Source: Sphingomonas bacterium (GTDB lineage Bacteria > Pseudomonadota > Alphaproteobacteria > Sphingomonadales > Sphingomonadaceae). From it: a stretch of 12,811 nucleotides of DNA. The position numbers and the translations under genes were made by a program. The stretch covers positions 1-12,811 of the forward strand of contig JAJAZM010000089.1 of assembly GCA_026785645.1 (NCBI GenBank), in the 5' to 3' direction. The notes below the pieces were generated by a model, which saw only the letters and a program-made list of their open reading frames with translations, was not told the origin of the DNA and did no database searches. Below, in pieces: positions 7,804 to 12,811 of this stretch; the stretch's first letter is position 1, and each line of letters opens with the position of its first letter.

Positions 7804-9150
7804 ATGTTAAGCGTCGAACACGCCCGCGACCGGGTCGAGCAATTGGTCGAACAAGCCCGTCGCGCCGGGGCCGATGGCGCCGATGCGCTGTATCTCGGCG
7901 AGCGATCAAGCGGGGTGCAGGTGCGCAAGAGCGAACTTGAGGACGTCCATCGCTCCGAAGGCGAAGGCCTTGGCCTGCGCGTATTTCGCGGCACTCAATC
8001 GGCCAGCGTGTCGTCGTCCGACCTCTCCGCAGAGGCGCTCGAAGCACTGGTCACCCGCGCACTGGCGATGGCCGCCGAAGCGCCCGAGGATCCCTATGCC
8101 GGGCTCGCGCCGGCCGATTTGCTCGCGAAGCCCCCGTTCGCCGATCTCGACAGCTGGGATCCGGTGGAGCCCGATCCAGCGGCGTTGAAGCTCCGCGCGC
8201 TTGAGGCCGAAGGCGCGGCGCTTGGCGTCACGGGCGTCACCAACTCCAACGGCGCCAGCGCTTCGGCCTCGGGATCGACCGTCGCGCTGGCCATCTCGAG
8301 CGGATTCAGCGGTGCCTATCGCGCCACCGGCCACAGCTGCTCGGCCAGCGTGATCGGCGGTGAAGGGTCGGGGATGGAGCGCGATTATGCGTGGCACAGC
8401 GCGCGCTTTGCTGCCGATCTCGAGGATCCTGCCGCGATCGGCCGCCGCGCGGGGGAGCGCACTGTCGCTCGTTTGAACCCGGTCAAGATCGCCGCGGCAA
8501 GGATGCCGGTGCTGTTCGACCCGCGGGTCGCGACCACCCTGCTCGGTCATTTTATCGCTGCGATCACCGGGTCGTCGGTCGCGCGCAAGTCGAGCTTCCT
8601 CCAGGACAAGCTCGGCAGTCAGCTGTTCTGCCCCGGCGTGTCGATCCACGACGATCCGACGCGCAAGCGCGGCCTTCGCAGCCGGGCGTTCGACGGGGAG
8701 GGGCTTCCGGTCCGCCCGATGGCGCTGGTCGAGGACGGCATCCTCAAGACGTGGCTCGCCGAAAGCGCCTCGGCCCGACAGCTCGGAATCGCCCCGACCG
8801 GCCATGCCATCCGCGGGGTCGGCGGGGCGCCGGGTGCTGGGCCGTCCAACCTTTATCTCGCGGCGGGGTGCGCGAGCCCCGACGAGCTCCGCGCCCGCTT
8901 CCCGCGCTGCATCCTCGTCACCGAATTGATCGGGCAGGGAGTCAATGGCGTGACCGGCGACTATAGCCGGGGCGCGGCGGGCTTCCTGATAGAACATGGC
9001 GAGATCGTCGGCCCGGTGGCCGAAATTACCATCGCCTCGAATCTGGTCGAAATGTTTGCCAGCCTCGAGCCCGCCAATGACCTTGTCTTTCGGCGCGGGG
9101 TCGACAGCCCGACCTTGCTGTTCCCCGATATGACCGTCGCCTCGGCCTAA
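7804..9150 (+). CDS. pmbA: TldE/PmbA, non-catalytic partner of the TldD metalloprotease
   Basis: TldD and TldE (PmbA) form a heteromeric protease known in E. coli for maturing microcin B17 and degrading the antitoxin CcdA. TldD carries the zinc site; TldE does not. The 448-residue product has the N-terminal GADGADALYLGERSSGVQVRK region, the middle domain with GLGLRVFRG, and the conserved C-terminal block VNGVTGDYSRGAAGF (380-394) followed by EIVGPVAEITIASNL. No HExxxH zinc motif is visible, which places it as TldE rather than TldD. The matching tldD gene is not in this window and must lie elsewhere for the complex to form. The ATG at 7804 has no clear ribosome site, and the 18-base gap from ubiA suggests shared transcription. 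Its stop is followed within 10 bases by the first hairpin of the palindromic spacer. Confidence 0.95.
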   Translation: MLSVEHARDRVEQLVEQARRAGADGADALYLGERSSGVQVRKSELEDVHRSEGEGLGLRVFRGTQSASVSSSDLSAEALEALVTRALAMAAEAPEDPYAGLAPADLLAKPPFADLDSWDPVEPDPAALKLRALEAEGAALGVTGVTNSNGASASASGSTVALAISSGFSGAYRATGHSCSASVIGGEGSGMERDYAWHSARFAADLEDPAAIGRRAGERTVARLNPVKIAAARMPVLFDPRVATTLLGHFIAAITGSSVARKSSFLQDKLGSQLFCPGVSIHDDPTRKRGLRSRAFDGEGLPVRPMALVEDGILKTWLAESASARQLGIAPTGHAIRGVGGAPGAGPSNLYLAAGCASPDELRARFPRCILVTELIGQGVNGVTGDYSRGAAGFLIEHGEIVGPVAEITIASNLVEMFASLEPANDLVFRRGVDSPTLLFPDMTVASA

Positions 9151-9174
9151 GTTCCTCTCCAAGCGCTTGCTTGG

Positions 9175-9238
9175 ATGAGCAGGTCGCCGTGCCCCGGCAC
9201 GGCTCTGGATTGACGGGGGTCAATCCAGACCTGCTCAT
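9175..9238. repeat. Three-way junction of three perfect stems
   Basis: An outer stem ATGAGCAGGTC (9175-9185) pairs with GACCTGCTCAT (9228-9238). Inside it are GCCGTGCC/GGCACGGC (9186-9203, loop CC) and TCTGGATTGAC/GTCAATCCAGA (9204-9229, loop GGGG). The two inner stems abut with no unpaired base between them, and the second shares two bases (9228-9229) with the outer stem. All 11, 8 and 11 base pairs are Watson-Crick. It would form in DNA as a cruciform or in RNA from either strand. Confidence 0.85.
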
Positions 9239-9317
9239 GGGGACCATTGCCCGAAGAGGCAATGGTGGTGGGGTTCTCACTCGACACGCAAGAACCCCAC
9301 CGGCAGCTTCGCTGCCA

Positions 9318-9343
9318 CCTCCCGATCGAAGGCGATGGGGAGG
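9318..9343 (-). terminator. Possible terminator hairpin after the CoA-binding gene
   Basis: This hairpin begins three bases past the stop codon at 9347 and is GC-rich, which suits an intrinsic terminator for the leftward transcript. No U-run follows on the minus strand, so efficient Rho-independent ending is doubtful. It may instead protect RNA ends from 3' exonucleases or be a plain part of the repeat element. Confidence 0.3.
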
Positions 9344-9346
9344 ACC

Positions 9347-9775
9347 TTACGCCACTGCCTCCAGCCCAAGTCGGGCGAATTCGATCTTCGGGCAATGGTC
9401 CATCACGACCTTGAGCCCCGCCGCTTCGGCCCGAGCGGCGGCGGCTTCGTCGATCACGCCAAGCTGCAGCCACACCGCCTTGGCGCCGACCGCAATCGCC
9501 TCGTCGACCACCGCGCTGGCCTCGGCCGAGTTGCGGAAGATGTCGACGATGTCGATCGCCTGGCCAATCTGGCAAAGCTCGCGCCACACGAACTCGCCGT
9601 GGACATGCTCGCCGGTGATCCGCGGATTGACCGGATAAACCCGATAGCCCTGGTCCTGGAGGAATTTCATCACGCCATGGCTGGCGCGGTCGGGGCGGTC
9701 CGACGCGCCGACCAGCGCAATCGTCCGCGCGGACTGGAGCAAGTCGGCAATATCCTCGTCACTGGTCAGCGGCAT
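9347..9775 (-). CDS. Small CoA-binding-fold (Rossmann) protein
   Basis: A 142-residue single-domain protein of the CoA-binding family related to YccU, sharing the nucleotide-binding fold of succinyl-CoA ligase alpha subunits. Its exact role is unknown. Landmarks are IALVGASDRPDRASHGV (19-35), where the glycine-rich turn would hold CoA, then YRVYPVNPR (44-52), VDIFRNS (77-83), KAVWLQLGV (99-107) and the final MDHCPKIEF (125-133) with C128. The C-terminal cysteine motif is usual in this family, typically DRCxKxE. The start is well fixed: AAGGAGA sits five bases upstream of the ATG at 9775, the best ribosome site in the window. It follows mrp by 26 bases and is probably co-transcribed with it. 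No membrane segment or signal peptide is visible, so it is likely cytosolic. Confidence 0.9.
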   Translation of the reverse strand: MPLTSDEDIADLLQSARTIALVGASDRPDRASHGVMKFLQDQGYRVYPVNPRITGEHVHGEFVWRELCQIGQAIDIVDIFRNSAEASAVVDEAIAVGAKAVWLQLGVIDEAAAARAEAAGLKVVMDHCPKIEFARLGLEAVA

Positions 9776-9801
9776 GTCATTCTCCTTGCCCGCTCAATGT
9801 T

Positions 9802-10764
9802 TCAGGCGGGCTTTTTCTCCAGCCCGTCGAGCAAAGCTTGGGCGAGCAGCGCAAAGGCGTCGCCCGCTGGCCCATCTTCGGCGGCGGGCGGGCGACCCGC
9901 GTCGCTTGCCTCGCGAAGGCTCGCCGACAGCGGCAATCGACCGAGGAACGGGATGCCGAGCTTTTTCGCCGAGGCTTCCGCGCCGCCACTTCCGAACGGG
10001 TCGCTCTCCTCGCCGCAATGCGGGCAGCGATAGCCGGCCATATTCTCGATGATCCCGATCACCGGCACGTCGGTCCGCGCGAACAGGTCGATCGCGCGGG
10101 TGGCGTCGATCAAGGCGAGGTCCTGCGGGGTCGAGACGATCACTGCCGCGGCGGGCTTGGCCTTCTGGACCAGCGACAATTGCACGTCGCCGGTGCCGGG
10201 CGGCAGATCGACCAGGATCAGATCGACCTCGCCCCAGTCGCCGTCGATCAACTGCGCCAGCGCCTTCCCCGCCATCGGCCCGCGCCAGGCCAGCGCTTGG
10301 CCTGCTGGCACCAATTGCCCGACCGACAGCAATCGGACCCCGCTCGGACTCACCACCGAGATGAGTTGCTTTTCCTTCGCTTCCGGCCGGTCATGCGCGC
10401 CAAGCAAAGTCGGCTGTGACGGGCCATAGATATCGGCGTCGATCAGCCCGACCTTCTTGCCCATCCGCTGCAACGCCACCGCAAGATTGGCGGCAACGGT
10501 CGATTTGCCGACCCCGCCCTTGCCCGACCCGATCGCGACCAATGTCGCGGCACCCTTGCGCGCCGCGGTCAGCGCGATTCGGACATCGGTCACGCCGGGG
10601 ATCGCCCGCGCCGCTTTGGCCAGCCGCGCTTCCATCGCCTTGCGCTCGTCGTTGCGCATATTGCTACCGTCGACGATCAAGGTCGCGACCCCGCCGTCGA
10701 ATTTGCACGAGCGGATCCGCGACGCGTCGGGATGGCTGTCTAAAGCGGAAAGCGGATCGTCCAT
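9802..10764 (-). CDS. mrp: Mrp/ApbC iron-sulfur carrier P-loop ATPase
   Basis: Carries Fe-S clusters to target proteins in the cytosol and hydrolyses ATP; the family includes ApbC, NBP35 and Ind1. The 320-residue product has a deviant Walker A GSGKGGVGKST (79-89), ADIYGPSQP (110-118), LVDLPPGTGD (184-193) and the cluster-binding pair C247-x2-C250 in RCPHCG. The first 70 residues correspond to the MIP18-like (DUF59) domain but lack its usual DPE motif and keep only a weak match, as also seen in E. coli Mrp. I chose the ATG at 10764; a TTG at 10794 would add ten residues with no support. No strong ribosome site is visible. The gene heads a two-gene unit with the CoA-binding protein and is divergent from hflK, separated by 81 bases. 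Mrp and hflKC are frequent neighbours in alphaproteobacteria. Confidence 0.95.
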   Translation of the reverse strand: MDDPLSALDSHPDASRIRSCKFDGGVATLIVDGSNMRNDERKAMEARLAKAARAIPGVTDVRIALTAARKGAATLVAIGSGKGGVGKSTVAANLAVALQRMGKKVGLIDADIYGPSQPTLLGAHDRPEAKEKQLISVVSPSGVRLLSVGQLVPAGQALAWRGPMAGKALAQLIDGDWGEVDLILVDLPPGTGDVQLSLVQKAKPAAAVIVSTPQDLALIDATRAIDLFARTDVPVIGIIENMAGYRCPHCGEESDPFGSGGAEASAKKLGIPFLGRLPLSASLREASDAGRPPAAEDGPAGDAFALLAQALLDGLEKKPA

Positions 10765-10810
10765 GCCGCGCCGCTTAGGCCCGACCGGTACCAATCGGCA
10801 AGCAACCCCC

Positions 10811-10839
10811 TGTTTTTCGTGATCGGGGCTTCCTATAGT
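10811..10839 (+). promoter_or_regulatory. Candidate promoter for hflK-hflC, maybe leaderless
   Basis: TATAGT (10834-10839) is a near-consensus -10 box in a GC-rich divergent spacer. With a 17-base gap the -35 position would be TGTTTT (10811-10816), a poor match. A start six to seven bases after the -10 box would fall on or beside the ATG at 10846, leaving almost no leader. Confidence 0.35.
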
Positions 10840-10845
10840 GGGGTC

Positions 10846-11952
10846 ATGAGTATTTTATCGGGGTTGGGCTCGCTTCCGTCGCGCCTGTTCAGTGACAATA
10901 AGGGGCCGTGGGGTCCCAAAGCGGATGGTGGCGGCGACGACGCCCCTTCCACTGGCCCGCCGAGTGATCCGATCCCGGGTCCGTGGGGCGGCGAGCGGCC
11001 GTCATCGGGGCCCGGCCAAGGCGGCTTCGGCCAGGCCAATCTGGAGGCGTTCATCGAGCGCAACCGGCGGCGCTTCGGCGGCGGTTTCGGCGACGATGGC
11101 TCGTCCGGCGGACCGAGCGGGTCCAAGATCCTGTGGGTCGTGCTGGCGGTACTCGCACTTGGCATGTTGCTCACCACGATGCACCGCATCGGTCCCGAGG
11201 AACGCGGCGTGGTCACCTTGTTCGGCCGCTACAGCTCGACCCTTCCGTCAGGCATCAGCTTCACCTTGCCGGCCCCGATTGCGCGGGTGCAGAAGGTCAA
11301 TGTTGCCCAGATTCGCGATATCGAGCTTGGCTCGGCGGCGGAAGAGACATTGATGCTGACCGGCGATCAGAACATCATCGATATCGCCTATCAGGTGCGC
11401 TGGAGCATCCGCAATCCGGAGCAATATCTGTTCGAATTGCGCACCCCCGAGGACACCATCCGCCAAGTCGCCGAAAGCTCGATGCGTCAGGTCGTCGCCC
11501 AGGTCAGCCTGCAGGATGCGATCGGCAACAAGCGCGGCGAGATCGAAGCGCGGGTCCAGGAGGAGATGCAGCGCACGCTCGATCGCTACCAGTCGGGCGT
11601 GTCGATCCGCGGCGTCGCGATCAAGCAAGCCGACCCGCCGGGCGCGGTCAACGATGCCTTCAAGGACGTCACCGCGGCGCAGCAGGACAGCGAGAGCGCG
11701 CGCAACAACGCCAATGCCTATGCGCTGCAATTGCGCCAGATCGCGCAGGGTGAGGCGACCGCCTTCGACAAGGTCTATGTCCAGTATAAATTGTCACCCG
11801 AAGTGACCCGGCGACGGATGTATTACGAGACGATGGAGCGCGTCCTTCGAGGCGTCGACAAGACCATCATCGAGACCCCGGGCGGAGTCACGCCTTACCT
11901 CCCGCTTCCCCAGATCCAGCGCAGTACCCCCGAAAGGCAGCCCGCCCAATGA
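10846..11952 (+). CDS. hflK: HflK, SPFH-domain regulator of FtsH
   Basis: With HflC it forms a large cage on the periplasmic side of the inner membrane that encloses and controls the AAA protease FtsH. The 368-residue protein has a disordered Gly/Pro-rich cytosolic head (about 17-92) with two GPWG motifs (20-23, 45-48). One membrane helix follows at 95-112 (ILWVVLAVLALGMLLTTM). Then comes the SPFH/band 7 domain, starting HRIGPEERGVVTLFGRY (113-129) and continuing through DQNIIDIAYQVRW. After that is a long charged helix (EARVQEEMQRTLDRYQ, DSESARNNANAYA) and the C-terminal MYYETMERVL strand-helix region. The ATG at 10846 is preferred over an in-frame upstream start at 10819, since MSILSGLGSL fits the usual short lead. 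A TGGGG just before it is a poor ribosome site. The stop overlaps the hflC start in ATGA, so translation is coupled. Confidence 0.96.
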   Translation: MSILSGLGSLPSRLFSDNKGPWGPKADGGGDDAPSTGPPSDPIPGPWGGERPSSGPGQGGFGQANLEAFIERNRRRFGGGFGDDGSSGGPSGSKILWVVLAVLALGMLLTTMHRIGPEERGVVTLFGRYSSTLPSGISFTLPAPIARVQKVNVAQIRDIELGSAAEETLMLTGDQNIIDIAYQVRWSIRNPEQYLFELRTPEDTIRQVAESSMRQVVAQVSLQDAIGNKRGEIEARVQEEMQRTLDRYQSGVSIRGVAIKQADPPGAVNDAFKDVTAAQQDSESARNNANAYALQLRQIAQGEATAFDKVYVQYKLSPEVTRRRMYYETMERVLRGVDKTIIETPGGVTPYLPLPQIQRSTPERQPAQ

Positions 11953-12806
11953 TCGCCTCCATTCGCAATCATCCGGTCCTCATCGCAGTGATCGCCGCGA
12001 TCCTGCTGGTCGCCTTGCTGGGTAGCGTGACGATCGTGCCCGAGACCAGTCAGGGCGTGGTGATCCGCTTCGGCAAGCCGGTGCGGATCGTCAATCAGTT
12101 CGAGCAAGGCGAGCGCTTCGGCGAAGTCGGGGCCGGCCTCAATGCCAAGATTCCGTTCGCCGAATCGATCGTGTGGATCGACAAGCGGGTGCGCGATCTC
12201 GACATGGACCGGCAGCAGGTGCTGTCGATCGACCAGCGCCGGCTCGAGGTCGATGCTTTTGCCCGCTATCGCGTGGTCGATCCGTTGCGGATGTTCATCG
12301 CCGCTCGCTCCGAGGATCGGGTCGAGGAGGCATTGAAGCCGATCCTCGGCTCGCAGCTCCGCAACGAGCTTGGCAAGCGGCCGTTCGCCTCGATGCTCAG
12401 CCCCGAGCGCGAGGGCGCGATGGAGAATATCCGCGTCGGGATGAACCGCATCGCCCGCCAATATGGCGTGGTGGTGGTCGATGTCCGGATCAAGAAGGCC
12501 GACCTTCCCGACGGCACTCCGCTCCAGTCCGCATTCGCGCGGATGCGCAGCGCGCGCCAGCAGGAGGCGCGCTCGATCCGCGCCGAGGGCTCCAAGACCG
12601 CGCAAATCATCCGCGCCTCGGCCGATGCCGAAGCCGCGCAAATCTACGCTGCAAGCTTCGGCAAGGATCCCGCTTTCTACGATTTCTACCGGGCGATGCA
12701 GTCCTACCAAGTGACCTTTATCGGCGATGGCACCAACAAATCCTCGCCGACCAACATCATCATGTCGCCCAATAGCGAGTATCTGAAGGAATTCGCTGGA
12801 CGCTAA
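11949..12806 (+). CDS. hflC: HflC, SPFH-domain partner of HflK
   Basis: Second subunit of the HflKC complex that restrains FtsH at the inner membrane. Despite the historic name it is not itself a demonstrated protease. The 285-residue protein has a short N-terminus, one membrane helix at about 8-28 (HPVLIAVIAAILLVALLGSV) and then the SPFH domain, beginning IVPETSQGVVIRFGKPV (29-45). Further landmarks are KIPFAESIVWIDKRV (67-81), LDMDRQQVLSIDQRRLEVDAF, the long helix with MRSARQQEARSIRAEG, and the final DPAFYDFYRAMQSYQ plus YLKEFAGR. All are characteristic of HflC rather than other SPFH proteins. It starts at 11949 in a four-base ATGA overlap with hflK. The gene is complete, ending five bases before the window edge. 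In many alphaproteobacteria a DegP-type protease gene follows; it would lie beyond this window. Confidence 0.96.
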   Translation: MIASIRNHPVLIAVIAAILLVALLGSVTIVPETSQGVVIRFGKPVRIVNQFEQGERFGEVGAGLNAKIPFAESIVWIDKRVRDLDMDRQQVLSIDQRRLEVDAFARYRVVDPLRMFIAARSEDRVEEALKPILGSQLRNELGKRPFASMLSPEREGAMENIRVGMNRIARQYGVVVVDVRIKKADLPDGTPLQSAFARMRSARQQEARSIRAEGSKTAQIIRASADAEAAQIYAASFGKDPAFYDFYRAMQSYQVTFIGDGTNKSSPTNIIMSPNSEYLKEFAGR

Positions 12807-12811
12807 GGCAC

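Larger units (their letters stand above)
9159..9343. repeat. Compound palindromic element between converging genes
   Basis: Nearly the whole 196-base gap between pmbA and the CoA-binding gene can pair with itself. In order: CCAAGC/GCTTGG (9159-9174); a three-way junction (9175-9238); ACCATTGCC/GGCAATGGT with a six-base loop (9243-9266); GGTGGGGTTCT/AGAACCCCACC with a 13-base loop (9267-9301); GGCAGC/GCTGCC with loop TTC (9302-9316); and CCTCCC/GGGAGG enclosing ATCG/CGAT with loop AAGG (9318-9343). Stems are perfect apart from one G:G position in the last. Only four bases (9239-9242) separate the junction from the third hairpin. The pieces resemble the mosaic intergenic palindromes seen in many alphaproteobacterial genomes, but I could not count copies. 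Short open frames across it look accidental. Confidence 0.85.

Noticed and set aside
7906..9162. A 418-codon open frame on the minus strand, opposite pmbA
   Set aside because: Shadow of a conserved pmbA. It has no motif and no plausible ribosome site, and it starts in the palindromic spacer.
9026..9280. Short open frames reading through the palindromic spacer
   Set aside because: Their products are Pro/Arg/Ser-rich translations of hairpin arms and overlap the end of pmbA; repeat elements commonly give such false genes.
9159..9343. CRISPR array
   Set aside because: The repeats are inverted, each with its own sequence. There is no recurring direct repeat with regular spacers and no cas gene nearby.
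9151..9346. Remnant of an insertion sequence
   Set aside because: No transposase fragment, no flanking target duplication that I can see, and the inverted repeats are nested or adjacent rather than bounding an internal gene.

Overview
The window looks like a chromosomal segment of a high-GC alphaproteobacterium, most likely a member of the Sphingomonadales. The pointers are a TonB-dependent receptor of the type sphingomonads carry in many copies, a class II (plant-type) glutamate-cysteine ligase, an HflK with a Gly/Pro-rich head, and strong third-position GC bias with long open antisense frames. All assignments come from reading the translated sequence; no database search was run.

Layout, left to right. 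Bases 1-2238 (minus) hold most of a TonB-dependent outer-membrane receptor whose C-terminus lies outside the window. Bases 2394-5268 (minus) are a tight gene group transcribed right to left: a small unrecognised membrane-anchored protein, rsmE (16S rRNA m3U1498 methyltransferase) and gshA (first step of glutathione synthesis). Bases 5378-9150 (plus) run divergently from it: a two-HKD phospholipase D-like protein, ubiA (ubiquinone biosynthesis) and pmbA/tldE (TldD/TldE protease partner). Bases 9151-9346 are a non-coding spacer between converging genes, packed with perfect inverted repeats. Bases 9347-10764 (minus) are mrp/apbC (Fe-S carrier ATPase) followed by a small CoA-binding-fold protein. 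Bases 10846-12806 (plus) are hflK-hflC, the membrane regulators of FtsH.

Functionally these are mostly housekeeping genes: redox and Fe-S homeostasis (gshA, mrp), quinone synthesis (ubiA), ribosome modification (rsmE) and proteolysis control (pmbA, hflKC). Three gene junctions overlap (TGATG at rsmE, GTGA at ubiA, ATGA at hflC), which suggests translational coupling within operons.

I do not see a new defence, secretion or mobile system in the coding part. The one stretch the genes do not explain is 9159-9343: at least six back-to-back perfect or near-perfect stem-loops, including a fully paired three-way junction at 9175-9238. It looks like a mosaic palindromic repeat element, possibly with a terminator or structured-RNA role. 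The next most open items are the unrecognised protein at 4516-5268 and the phospholipase D-like protein beside it.
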